A program made the position numbers and the translations under genes. This document shows positions 1 through 7,587 of a stretch of 32,761 nt of DNA, piece by piece. Within the stretch, counting starts at the first letter, position 1, and each line of letters starts with the position of its first letter. The stretch is from Thermoplasmata archaeon (GTDB lineage: Archaea > Thermoplasmatota > Thermoplasmata > RBG-16-68-12): NCBI GenBank assembly GCA_036395115.1, contig DASWDU010000048.1, forward strand, positions 1 to 32,761, written 5' to 3'. The notes under the pieces were generated by a model that saw only the letters and a list, made by a program, of their open reading frames with translations, had not been told where the DNA came from and did not search any database.

Positions 1-2
1 GA

Positions 3-980
3 CTCGAGCTCTCGTTCGCCCGCACGGACGCGAACTCGAACGGCTTCGCGGAGGAAGTCGACGGCCGCATCTACGTGTACGGCCGCGCGGACCTCAACTC
101 CGACGGCGTGATCGAGGTGCGGAAGGCGCTCGAGATCACGGTCGTCGCGACGGACTCGAACGACGACGGCAACCCCGAGCTGGCGCGGATCGCGCTGAGC
201 GGGGCGGTCGTCCGGGACATGGACCAGGACGGCACCGCGGAGTACCGCGCGAGCGTCGAAGGCGTGTTCGAGACCACGGACGAGAACTCGAACGGCATCT
301 TCGAACGGGCCACGCTGACGATCCGTGCCGAGGCGATCGTCGACCGCAACGACGACGGCGTGCCGGAGGACCACTCTTACGCGACCGTGGATGGCGTCGT
401 CGTGAACGCGATCGAGGATGAGTATGCGGACCGAATCGAGCTGCACTTCGTCGCGACGCGGGAACTCGACTTCGACTCCGACGGCATCGTCGACGAGCGG
501 CGCGGTGCGACGATCGACCTCCTCGCGGTCGATGAGAACTCGAACGGTGCCTTCGAGAGCGCGAACGTGACGATCCACACGAGCGCGGTCCGCGACGCGA
601 ACCACAACGGCGTGCCGGAGTACGAGGCCGCCTTCGTCGCGTACGGCCAAGCGACCGACGCGAACGATGATGGCAACGCGGAGCTCGTCACGGTAACCGC
701 GCGCGGATCCGCCGTGCAGGACGAGGACGAGAACGGCGTGCCCGAGATGACCGCGTATCTGCGCCTCGACGCGCAGTGGGTCGACGCAGACTCCAATGGC
801 GTCGTCGAGAAGGTCGACCTGACGTTCCGCGCGGAGCGCACGACCGATCCGGACCAGGACGGGACGCCGGACACGCATGAGTGGATCTTCGTCGAGTACC
901 ACGCGGAGGACATCGACCAGGATGGCACGATGGACAACGTGTATCTCCTCATCGAGAAGCACGTCGAACCTCATGCGTAG
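3..980 (+). CDS. Partial secreted-type protein of tandem 21-residue Ca-loop repeats
   Basis: The frame is open from the left edge, so the N-terminus lies outside the window; a GTG at 75 is only an internal codon. The visible part is almost entirely fifteen consecutive units of exactly 21 residues. Each unit starts with a loop of form D-x-[DN]-x-[DN]-G-x-x-[ED] (for example DANSNGFAE, DSNDDGNPE, DIDQDGTMD), followed by about 12 residues of alternating hydrophobic character that look like a beta strand. The seventh unit has lost the loop consensus. Odd and even units differ, giving a 42-residue super-period. Such loops resemble dockerin, EF-hand and thrombospondin-3 calcium loops, so a calcium-stabilised extracellular repeat fold is likely (inference). 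There is no C-terminal membrane anchor. A stem-loop terminator follows the stop. Function is not recognised. Confidence 0.85.
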   Translation, partial: LELSFARTDANSNGFAEEVDGRIYVYGRADLNSDGVIEVRKALEITVVATDSNDDGNPELARIALSGAVVRDMDQDGTAEYRASVEGVFETTDENSNGIFERATLTIRAEAIVDRNDDGVPEDHSYATVDGVVVNAIEDEYADRIELHFVATRELDFDSDGIVDERRGATIDLLAVDENSNGAFESANVTIHTSAVRDANHNGVPEYEAAFVAYGQATDANDDGNAELVTVTARGSAVQDEDENGVPEMTAYLRLDAQWVDADSNGVVEKVDLTFRAERTTDPDQDGTPDTHEWIFVEYHAEDIDQDGTMDNVYLLIEKHVEPHA

Positions 981-1002
981 GCCGTAGAACCTCCTCAACG
1001 GG

Positions 1003-1050
1003 CCGGCGCCGATGGGGCGCCGGACTCCCCATTTTCTTTCGCTTTTTCCA
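1003..1050 (+). terminator. Stem-loop plus T-rich terminator
   Basis: A perfect 8-bp stem (CCGGCGCC at 1003-1010, GGCGCCGG at 1016-1023) with a 5-nt loop lies 23 nt after the stop of the repeat protein. It is followed by a T-rich stretch at 1031-1050, the only T-rich tract nearby. The position and form fit transcription termination for the repeat protein. Confidence 0.7.
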
Positions 1051-1073
1051 GATGGGCGGACGCTCGACCTATC

Positions 1074-1210
1074 GCGTCTTCTCGAAGATTTCGAGCGCCG
1101 TGGCCTCGAGCAATCTTGCTCTCGCCGCTCTGGAGAACCGCGCGCTCGTAACGGCGGACGACGGTCTCGTGAGAATGCTAACGCGAGGAATCAGACTCAT
1201 TCCATCTGCG
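1074..1210 (+). pseudogene. Possible remnant of a PIN-domain C-terminus
   Basis: The 981-1277 interval has no intact gene. In frame 2 of the plus strand, 1074-1210 reads a stretch containing LALAALENRALVTADDGLVR followed by a Gly-Ile-Arg-Leu-Ile end. This resembles the last part of PIN-domain nucleases, where a helix of type LA.AA is followed by LVT.D..L and a hydrophobic strand. No start codon, no N-terminal catalytic Asp and no antitoxin are present. It could be a decayed toxin gene or a chance resemblance in GC-rich DNA. Confidence 0.22.
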
Positions 1211-1277
1211 CGACTACGGAAACGGAGGTCGATAGGGGCCCGCTCGGATACAGCGTCGAGCCGGCCCGCGATGAACC

Positions 1278-2015
1278 TCAGAGGTCGTCTGGCGGGAGTT
1301 CCTCGGGCGTGAGCTCCTCCGGGGCGGGCTCTGGCGGCGGAGGGACCGGTTCCACGGGCGGCGGCGCAGGTGCTTGCACTTCCGCGGCCTCGGCCGGAGC
1401 CTCCGTCGGCGGCGGGAGCTCGCCCATCGCCCACACCTCGGACTTCCGCACCTCGACGCGCGAGACGGGATGGATCGGCTTGCAGCCCAGGGCAATCGTC
1501 TTCGCGAGGTCGCCGCTGATGATGCCCTTGACGAACTCGCCGATCGACTGCTTCGCCGCGATGTCGGAGACGACCTTCGCCATGATCGCCCGCAGGACGC
1601 GTTGCTTGGACGACTGGATCCGTCGGTCGGTGATCGCCATCGGCTTCACCCGGACGTTCCATGCGTCTTTCGTGACGATGTCGACCGTGAGGTCCGTCCG
1701 CGTCCGCTTGCGCCGCGTGAGCCGTCGAATGTAGTCCGACGTCATGTCGTGCCCGACGAACTGCGTGAGGGCGTCCTGCCCCTGCACCTGGTTCACGCGG
1801 AACGCGAGCTTGATGTGCATCTTGCTGAAGTCGCCCGTCAAGTCCTGGACCGTGACTTCCGTCACCCGGCCGACGAGCTTGTCCGGCGTATCGGTCGGCG
1901 TCTCGCCGAGCAGCTGCTTGTTGAACATCTCCGGCGCGAGGAGGTTGTACCACACCTTCGCCTTCCACTTGTCCTTGATCTTGCGGGCGGCGGCGCGGGA
2001 CTTCTTCTCGGCCAT
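1278..2015 (-). CDS. rps3ae: Ribosomal protein eS1 (S3Ae) with acidic Pro-rich tail
   Basis: A small-subunit ribosomal protein of the archaeal/eukaryal eS1 family, which binds 16S rRNA near the mRNA exit. Residues 1-198 follow the family throughout: a basic N-terminus with KDKWKAKVWYNLLAPEMF, then the region around GHDMTSDYIRRLTRRKRTR, and an end at HPVSRVEVRKSEV. The protein is 245 residues, longer than the roughly 200 usual in archaea. The extra residues, about 199-245, are almost only Pro, Glu, Ala and Asp, with no Lys or Arg. The start is ATG 2015, with a TATA-like TTAAATA box 29 nt upstream, so the mRNA is probably leaderless. The gene stands alone, with no other ribosomal gene beside it. 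Confidence 0.95.
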   Translation of the reverse strand: MAEKKSRAAARKIKDKWKAKVWYNLLAPEMFNKQLLGETPTDTPDKLVGRVTEVTVQDLTGDFSKMHIKLAFRVNQVQGQDALTQFVGHDMTSDYIRRLTRRKRTRTDLTVDIVTKDAWNVRVKPMAITDRRIQSSKQRVLRAIMAKVVSDIAAKQSIGEFVKGIISGDLAKTIALGCKPIHPVSRVEVRKSEVWAMGELPPPTEAPAEAAEVQAPAPPPVEPVPPPPEPAPEELTPEELPPDDL

Positions 2016-2040
2016 GCGGGCGGTTCGAAGCGGCGTGCCG

Positions 2041-2047
2041 TATTTAA
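2041..2047 (-). promoter_or_regulatory. TATA box of the eS1 gene
   Basis: On the minus strand this reads TTAAATA, preceded by a C/T-rich stretch, and is centred 29 nt upstream of ATG 2015. That spacing places the transcription start at or next to the start codon. Confidence 0.65.
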
Positions 2048-2102
2048 GGGTTCTCGAGAGGCGATCTCACCCGCTACGTCCTATTCGAGAGTGGCACGGC
2101 CG

Positions 2103-2816
2103 CTAGGCTTGTTGTGGTGGGGTACGAACCGCCTCTGTCGGCGGCTTTCGTCGCTTGCGGAGAATGATGAAAACCGCGACGGTCACGACCCCCACCACCG
2201 CGATCCCGAGCGCGAGGATCAGGGGGTTCGACGGGCCAAAGAAGCTCTCCTCGATCGTGATCTTCGGGACGAGCGGGTCCGGGAAGGCGCCGACGAACGG
2301 AAACCGGTCGGCGCCGCCGTAACCTCCAACTCCTCCGTATACCGAGTCTCCGAGGCCGTCCGGGAAAGTGCAGACGGACTGATTGCCGCCGCTGCATCGG
2401 TCCGTTCCAGCGAAGTGCGACCAATAGTTGCCGCCCGACGGATACCCATCATCCCACACGAGACCCGTGTTCCCGCCGGAGTTCCATCCCTCGCTGTAGC
2501 TAATCTGGTAAAAGTTGTTGTGGTAGATGTGAGCCGAATTCGTGTAGGTGAAGAGGACACCCCCGCCGCCGCTCGGGCCGAAATGATTTGACGCGATCGT
2601 CACATTTGCCGCCGTTTCGATGGACACGGCCGAAGATCCGAGGGGAATGTCCGTGATCCGGTTGCGCGCAATCGTGACATCCGCCGTTCGGTAGAGCTCG
2701 ACGCCCATCTGGTGAATCCCCGCGATGTCGTTGTATTGGATCGTCATGTTCCCGGCTGCAATTCCGTAGATGCCGGTGAGGACATCATCCAGGGACGTGT
2801 TCTCGACGCCCTCCAA
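2103..2816 (-). CDS. NosD-like parallel beta-helix surface protein, N-terminally shortened
   Basis: The protein has right-handed beta-helix coils of the NosD/copper-binding type (units such as NMTIQYNDIAG, DVTIARNRITD, NVTIASNHFG). The usual closing segment follows, with YPSGGNYWSHFAGTDRC, a Gly-rich stretch and DRFPF. A C-terminal transmembrane helix (NPLILALGIAVVGVVTVAVFIIL) and a basic tail anchor it in the membrane. The first residues already sit inside the helix; no signal peptide and few coils precede them, whereas the family normally has many. I set the start at TTG 2816 because a TATA-like GAAATATG lies 29 nt upstream, but the frame is open to about 3062. Either it is a 5'-truncated relic or a short variant whose export is unexplained. 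Confidence 0.6.
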   Translation of the reverse strand: MEGVENTSLDDVLTGIYGIAAGNMTIQYNDIAGIHQMGVELYRTADVTIARNRITDIPLGSSAVSIETAANVTIASNHFGPSGGGGVLFTYTNSAHIYHNNFYQISYSEGWNSGGNTGLVWDDGYPSGGNYWSHFAGTDRCSGGNQSVCTFPDGLGDSVYGGVGGYGGADRFPFVGAFPDPLVPKITIEESFFGPSNPLILALGIAVVGVVTVAVFIILRKRRKPPTEAVRTPPQQA

Positions 2817-3292
2817 GCACGAAGGAGAAACGGAGCTCGACATATTTCGCGGTTGTGTTTCAGGCGAGCGGGAGGCGGACAACGTGGATGGGGCGATTGG
2901 CCGAAACGGAGCCTCGCTTGTGGTGCGAGACGCGCCCTGGGACTTCCGAGCAGGTTCATCGCCGGCATGGTGCTCCGACATGCGATCCCTCGGAAGCGTC
3001 ACGGAACGGCGTCTGGGCCGCTGAAGCCGCCTGCCCCCGCTCGACGGCCGAGGCGTATTCAAGGACCTGTAGGTCGACCCCAGAATACAGGGCCGGGACG
3101 GCGAAGTGGTCGAGGGGGTCGGCCGAGATGCAGGTGCGACGCCGTCCCGGATGATTGGGAAGTTCGATTCGCGCGATGGACCACGACACTATAGAACGGC
3201 GGCTTCGGCCCGCAAGGGGATGCACCTGGTGTAGTGCAATGTGTTCTGCCTCAAGGCCGCGCGACGATGCGCCGCGGAATCCGGCCCGCGCA
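2817..3292. other. Stretch without a convincing gene
   Basis: This interval lies between the shortened beta-helix gene and the GT-C-like gene. It holds a TATA-like GAAATATG on the minus strand at 2841-2848, suited to a start at 2816, and another TATA-like CTATAG at 3190-3195. The reading frames that cover it are Arg/Pro-rich and resemble no protein I know. No tRNA-like cloverleaf or repeat was seen. It may contain the decayed 5' part of the beta-helix gene. Confidence 0.4.
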
Positions 3293-4891
3293 CTAGCCCA
3301 GGATTTGTACCACGAAAATTCGATCGCCGCGCGGGCCCGCGACGTATGCGACTCGATTCGACGACAGGAACGTGTCGACGACGCTCGGGTCGAGGATGAT
3401 GTTCGGCGCCGGGTGCACCTGCGCGCCCACGGTGCTCCACCGCTCGAGGACGATGGCGTAGTCGAGCCCCGCGGTGCTCTCGTTGTCTCGCAGCTTGAGC
3501 GGCAACGAGCGGTCGGTCGTGTAGCCGAACCACATCGCGCCGATGTCCGCGAGGCGTTGGTCCGTCGTCACGTTCTTCGCGCCGAGGGACCCCAGGAGCG
3601 CGAGCGCCTGGAACTCGTCCGTGGTCGTCGTGTTCTCGACGCCGAAGACCGCGGGGGTGTTCCACGCCATCGGCGTCGTCGCGAGCAGCGCCGCGAGGAA
3701 GCCGCCCACCAGGGCGACCCGCGCGGCGCGATGCGGACGCAAGCCCTTCCACGCCGCCACAAAGGCGACGGCGGCCAGGAGGGCGAGCGCGTAGTCGAGG
3801 AAGTCGATGGACCGATACACAATCACGAGGCTCTCGGCGTCGAGGCCCCGCAAGAATCCGAAGAGCACCATGGCGACCGGCGCGACGAGCATCGACGTCA
3901 CCAGGTCGTTCGCGCGGTTCGACGTGCGGCGCACGAGCTGGTAGCCCGCCAGGACGAATGCCGTCAGGACCGCGATTGCGGGCTGGAGGGCGAGAAACGC
4001 GGCCTGCGTCGGGAGCGCCCCCGCGAACAGGCTCGTCTGCGCGTTCGCGAGGATGACCACGACTCCGACCGCAGGCGGCAGGATCACATGCGTGGCGGGC
4101 GACACGAGCCGCCGGCCGATTCGGATGCGCGCGGGTCGGGACATCGGCGCGATCGCGGCGGTCAACAGGACGACGAGGGCGAGGAACAACGCGAGCGCCT
4201 CCGGCGCGACGAGGTCCGCGAGGAACGGCAAGTCCACCGCGGCGTAGTACGCCCAGGCGGGGACGGCAAGGGCGGGTCCCGTCGCGATGTCGAGCACCAG
4301 CGCCCGGACCGAGAATCGTCCCTGCGACGACGCGCGGCGCTGCGTCAGCACGACGAGCGAGGCGACCATCCCGAGCGTCAGGAGGGTCGTGAGATGATGG
4401 AGGAACGGCAGGAACGCCAAAAGGACGAAGGCGAGCGCCCGCTTCCGCCGATCCGCTCGCTCGTGGAAGAGGAGCACCGCCACGGGGAACACGAGGAGCC
4501 CGATCGACTCCTTCGACACCCCGCTCGTGAGCATGAGGAAGCTCCCGAACAGCGCGACGAACAGGCCTGCGGCAAAGCCGACGAGCCGCCGACCGGACGC
4601 CTTCACGCCGATCAGATACGCAGGCAGGACGACGAGCGATGTGATCAGGACGACGACGAGCTCGACGGGCGCGAGGGGCTGGAGTCCACCCAGCATCGAG
4701 GCGGCGGCCCAGAGGAGGGAGAAGGCGGGCATCTTCTCGTTGTAGTTGTTGACGTCCGCCGGGTCGATTCGCCACGTCCCCGTCGTGGCGATCCCCTCCG
4801 AGATCCGCGCGAGCGGGAACCCGTCGATGTTGTAGGGCAACGGGCTGAAGGTGAGCGGCACGAGCCGGGCGGCCAGGGCGATGGCGTACAA
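3293..4891 (-). CDS. Multi-pass membrane protein, GT-C glycosyltransferase-like
   Basis: A 532-residue protein with about eleven hydrophobic helices and a soluble C-terminal part of roughly 120 residues. An acidic motif in the first extracytoplasmic loop (NIDGFPLARISEGI) and a FLHHLTT motif at a helix boundary are typical of archaeal GT-C-type enzymes, which use a dolichol-linked sugar and place the catalytic Asp in the first loop. That assignment is by pattern only; donor and acceptor are unknown. The TTG start at 4891 lies 26 nt after the upstream permease stop, so it should be the last gene of that operon. No ATG, GTG or TTG lies further upstream in frame over the nearest codons, although hydrophobic coding character extends a few codons before it. 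Confidence 0.7.
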   Translation of the reverse strand: MYAIALAARLVPLTFSPLPYNIDGFPLARISEGIATTGTWRIDPADVNNYNEKMPAFSLLWAAASMLGGLQPLAPVELVVVLITSLVVLPAYLIGVKASGRRLVGFAAGLFVALFGSFLMLTSGVSKESIGLLVFPVAVLLFHERADRRKRALAFVLLAFLPFLHHLTTLLTLGMVASLVVLTQRRASSQGRFSVRALVLDIATGPALAVPAWAYYAAVDLPFLADLVAPEALALFLALVVLLTAAIAPMSRPARIRIGRRLVSPATHVILPPAVGVVVILANAQTSLFAGALPTQAAFLALQPAIAVLTAFVLAGYQLVRRTSNRANDLVTSMLVAPVAMVLFGFLRGLDAESLVIVYRSIDFLDYALALLAAVAFVAAWKGLRPHRAARVALVGGFLAALLATTPMAWNTPAVFGVENTTTTDEFQALALLGSLGAKNVTTDQRLADIGAMWFGYTTDRSLPLKLRDNESTAGLDYAIVLERWSTVGAQVHPAPNIILDPSVVDTFLSSNRVAYVAGPRGDRIFVVQILG

Positions 4892-4917
4892 CGCGACGAG
4901 GAGCGCGCCGTCGGCCT

Positions 4918-6105
4918 TCAGCCTCGCAGCACCACCTCCAGCGATCGCGGCGGCTCGACCGCGGGCTGTTCGCGAATCGATTCAGTCGGACGGACCTTCA
5001 TCGCGCGCCCCAGGAGGACGAGCGAGGACGCGAGCGAGGCGACGACGACCGCCACGACGATGGCCGCGAACACCGAGACGTCCGTCGACACGGGAATCGA
5101 ATGGCCGAAGACGAGCAAGACCCCGCGGGGCCGGACGAGCAGAGAGGCGCCCACGCCGAGCGCCGTGCCGAGCGTGCTCGCCAGCAGCGCCGCCGGCACG
5201 GTCTCCCGGAGGATCCGCCGCCGCATCCAGCCGTTGCCGGCGCCGAGGGCACGGAGGACGCCGACCGCGGGGCGACGGTCGGCGAAGGCGCGCGCCTGGA
5301 CCGCGTGGATCCCGAACGCCACGAGGAGCCCGAGGAGCGCCGCAATCCCGTAGGCGACGACGCGCACGGACGTCGCCGCCTCGCCGATCGCGCTCGAGAG
5401 GTAGTCCCGCGGCGCGCCCCCGCGGCCGGTCCTCAGGATGATGTTCGTGATCCGTTCGTCCGTCGTCGGCTCGCTGTGGACGTCGGCGCCAGCGAACCCC
5501 GGACCGCTCACGTGGACGCTCGCCCCGGTCCGGTCGAGGAACGCCACGAGCGAGGCCACGTCCGTCGTCCGCACGCGGATCGAATGAAAGTTCCGCGGAC
5601 CGAGGCCTGTCAGGATCCGCGCCGTCGGAAAGTCGACGACGAGCTCGTCGTTCGCGGTTGTGTCCGTGCGATACGTCCCCGTGATTTGCGCGAACGCGAT
5701 GCGCGGAAGCGCGGACCCGACGATCGTGACGGAATCGCCAACGCGGAGGCCCAGGCGCGACGCGAGCCCCTCGCCCGCGAACGCCCACCGATCCCCGACG
5801 ACCGGGGCTTGGCCCGGCAGTCCCTCGAGCGCCAAGAAGGTCGCCGGGTCGGCGCCGCGCGCGAGGACCGGCTCGCCCTCGATCGTCGTGGGGGCGAGAA
5901 TCTCCGGGCTCACGAGCCACCCCTGCGAGGTCAGGTTCTCGACGAGGCTCGCGTTGACGGACAAGGCGCCACTCCCTTGGGTGATCGCGTACACGTCCCC
6001 CGCGAGAATCCGACCCGGGAGTGCCGGCAACGCCGCCAACGTCGGCCACGTCGCGCCGAGGAGGGCCGCGCACAGGAAGAGCCCTGCCAAGCCGCGGCGA
6101 GGCAT
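4918..6105 (-). CDS. ABC transporter permease, FtsX/MacB type (second of pair)
   Basis: A 395-residue membrane protein. It has an N-terminal signal-anchor helix (GLAGLFLCAALLGATWPTL), an extracytoplasmic domain of about 230 residues, then three C-terminal helices. Between the first two of these lies the FtsX-type cytoplasmic coupling sequence RPAVGVLRALGAGNGWMRRR. Family members move lipids, lipoproteins or peptides, or act as mechanotransmitters, driven by a separate ATPase. Its ATG overlaps the stop of the preceding permease by one base in a TGATG, so the two are translationally coupled and probably form a heterodimer. No ATPase gene is in this operon. A long extension of this reading frame upstream of 6105 is out-of-frame read-through of the neighbouring gene. 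Confidence 0.85.
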   Translation of the reverse strand: MPRRGLAGLFLCAALLGATWPTLAALPALPGRILAGDVYAITQGSGALSVNASLVENLTSQGWLVSPEILAPTTIEGEPVLARGADPATFLALEGLPGQAPVVGDRWAFAGEGLASRLGLRVGDSVTIVGSALPRIAFAQITGTYRTDTTANDELVVDFPTARILTGLGPRNFHSIRVRTTDVASLVAFLDRTGASVHVSGPGFAGADVHSEPTTDERITNIILRTGRGGAPRDYLSSAIGEAATSVRVVAYGIAALLGLLVAFGIHAVQARAFADRRPAVGVLRALGAGNGWMRRRILRETVPAALLASTLGTALGVGASLLVRPRGVLLVFGHSIPVSTDVSVFAAIVVAVVVASLASSLVLLGRAMKVRPTESIREQPAVEPPRSLEVVLRG

Positions 6106-7205
6106 CAGGATGGGCCCGCCCCCTTTCGATGCGCGACCTGGACGGCCGCGCGACGCGACGGCACGAGGCCCGCGACGGCCGCGGCGGGGATCGAAATCCC
6201 GAACGCGAGGAGGACCGCGTTGATCGGAGCGTCGAGGAGCACCAGATTCGGGAGGCCGAGGAGCGGCGCGAACGAGACGACCGCGTGGGCCGCGACGACC
6301 CCGAGCGCCGAGCCGAGGACGGCCCCCGCCACCGCGAGGAGGATCGCCTGGGCCTCGTAGACGGAGGCCACCGTCGCGGGCGAGGCGCCCAGGCTCCGAA
6401 GCGTCGCGATCTCCGCCGCCCGCTGATGCACCTCGAGGCTCATCGCCGCGTAGACGAGCAGGCCGATCACGACCGCGATGACAAGGGCGAGGACCGCCAG
6501 CGAGCGCTGGACCTCGGAGATGCTCCCGCGGACGAACCCGATCGCTCCGAACGTCTCGAGCCGCGTGAGGCCGTGCGACGCGATCGATGACGGGTCGAGT
6601 GGCACCTCGGAGAGGATCGCCTGGATCGGGCCGCCCCGCACCGGATCCGTCGCAGCCAGGAGCGCCGGCCGAACGTACGCCCAGTCGTCCGCGAAGATCA
6701 CGGGGACCGACGGCGGCGGCGCGACGATCGGGAGATCCGCGAGCCGGCGGCCGAAGACGGTCAGGCTCCCCGTGGGCCCGGGCGGCGCGCTGCTCAGTTC
6801 CGTGATCCGCGTGCGGAGCCCGGCGTCCAGCGAGACGTCGTTCGCGCCGGTCGGGTACGCGGTCGTTGCGGTGCCGTTGCGGTACGACTCCAGCGCGACG
6901 ACGGTCATGGACAGCGTGGTGCCGTTGATCTCGAGTTCCGCGGGATGCACGCGGAGCGCGAGGAAGTCCCCCGGGATCGTCGCGACCTCGTCGGCGTCGA
7001 TCGCGCTCGCGAGGAGTTCGCTCCCGCGGATGTACACGGCCGGGCCGGACCCGATCCGGTCCGCGACGGACCCGATCCCGCTCGCGAGGCCGTCGACGAG
7101 GCTCAGCGCGCCGACGAGGACCATGCACGCGAAGCCGATCGCCCACGCGGTCGCGCGCGTGCGTCGCGTGAAGCGGGTCGCGAGGCGCAAGATCGGGCGC
7201 GCCAT
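6105..7205 (-). CDS. ABC transporter permease, FtsX/MacB type (first of pair)
   Basis: A 366-residue protein with one N-terminal helix (residues about 19-38), an extracytoplasmic domain of about 200 residues and three C-terminal helices. The FtsX coupling motif EIATLRSLGASPATVASVYE follows the second helix. It should pair with the next permease, with which its stop codon overlaps. ATG 7205 is preceded by a TATA-like GTTTATCC 30 nt upstream, so this is the first gene of a three-gene minus-strand operon (two permeases, then the GT-C-like protein). An ATPase that could energise it lies at 19.8 kb, far away and on the other strand; linking them is inference. Confidence 0.85.
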   Translation of the reverse strand: MARPILRLATRFTRRTRATAWAIGFACMVLVGALSLVDGLASGIGSVADRIGSGPAVYIRGSELLASAIDADEVATIPGDFLALRVHPAELEINGTTLSMTVVALESYRNGTATTAYPTGANDVSLDAGLRTRITELSSAPPGPTGSLTVFGRRLADLPIVAPPPSVPVIFADDWAYVRPALLAATDPVRGGPIQAILSEVPLDPSSIASHGLTRLETFGAIGFVRGSISEVQRSLAVLALVIAVVIGLLVYAAMSLEVHQRAAEIATLRSLGASPATVASVYEAQAILLAVAGAVLGSALGVVAAHAVVSFAPLLGLPNLVLLDAPINAVLLAFGISIPAAAVAGLVPSRRAAVQVAHRKGAGPS

Positions 7206-7230
7206 CCGGGGCGCGGAACGGGCCTGACAG

Positions 7231-7238
7231 GGATAAAC
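7231..7238 (-). promoter_or_regulatory. TATA box of the permease operon
   Basis: The minus strand reads GTTTATCC, centred 30 nt upstream of ATG 7205; it implies a leaderless operon transcript. It is divergent from the vapBC promoter about 65 bp away. Confidence 0.55.
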
Positions 7239-7290
7239 GTTCGGCGACGGGGGAATCAGGAGATGGCCGCCACCGTTGGAACCGGACCAA

Positions 7291-7315
7291 GTAATCCTTA
7301 AGTATTACAAGTAAT
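7291..7315 (+). promoter_or_regulatory. vapBC promoter with GTAAT/ATTAC operator half-sites
   Basis: Three half-sites occur in 25 bp: GTAAT (7291-7295), ATTAC (7304-7308) and GTAAT (7311-7315), forming two inverted pairs. The TATA-like TTAAGTAT (7298-7305) sits between and overlaps them, 26 nt upstream of ATG 7327. This layout fits autorepression by the VapB ribbon-helix-helix protein. Confidence 0.6.
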
Positions 7316-7326
7316 ATCCGAGTTCC

Positions 7327-7587
7327 ATGGAGGTTGTGAGCGTTAAGGTCGACCCCGCCACCAAGAAGCGGATGGCCAAGTTTCGGGACATCAACTGGTC
7401 GGAAGTCCTCCGCGAGGCAATCCGCCGGCGGCTCGAACTCGAAGAGCGCCTGAGGAGCCCGATCGACCGGCGACGGGCGAGCGAGGCCGCGCGGCGAATG
7501 GACGAGTTCCGGAGTCTCATCGGGCCGAGTGACTACAACAGCACGAAGGAGATTCGCCGATGGCGCGACCTGCGACGGCGGTCGTAG
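7327..7587 (+). CDS. vapB: VapB-type antitoxin (ribbon-helix-helix)
   Basis: An 86-residue protein. Residues 1-40 form a short strand (VVSVKVDPATK) followed by a helix (WSEVLREAIRRRLELEE), as in archaeal MetJ/Arc-like antitoxins. The rest is a basic, charged helix that would wrap the toxin. It should neutralise the PIN toxin encoded next and bind the half-sites in its own promoter. The toxin ATG lies inside the last codons (28-bp overlap), which indicates coupled translation. Confidence 0.85.
   Translation: MEVVSVKVDPATKKRMAKFRDINWSEVLREAIRRRLELEERLRSPIDRRRASEAARRMDEFRSLIGPSDYNSTKEIRRWRDLRRRS

Noticed and set aside
75-980. Direct repeats in DNA at the left edge read as a CRISPR-like or satellite array
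   Set aside because: The periodicity (63/126 bp) is at the protein level with codon divergence; no identical spacers-repeats pattern exists.
2956-3225. A minus-strand open frame upstream of the beta-helix gene with a TATA-like box near 3190
   Set aside because: The translation resembles no protein and overlaps the possible decayed part of the beta-helix gene; support is too weak for a gene.
3155-5353. A 732-codon open frame on the plus strand
   Set aside because: It is antisense to the GT-C-like and permease genes; its Arg/Glu/His-rich translation has no domain. High GC removes stops from the antisense frame.
5101-6360. A 419-codon open frame on the plus strand
   Set aside because: It is antisense to the two permeases; composition is typical of a shadow frame.
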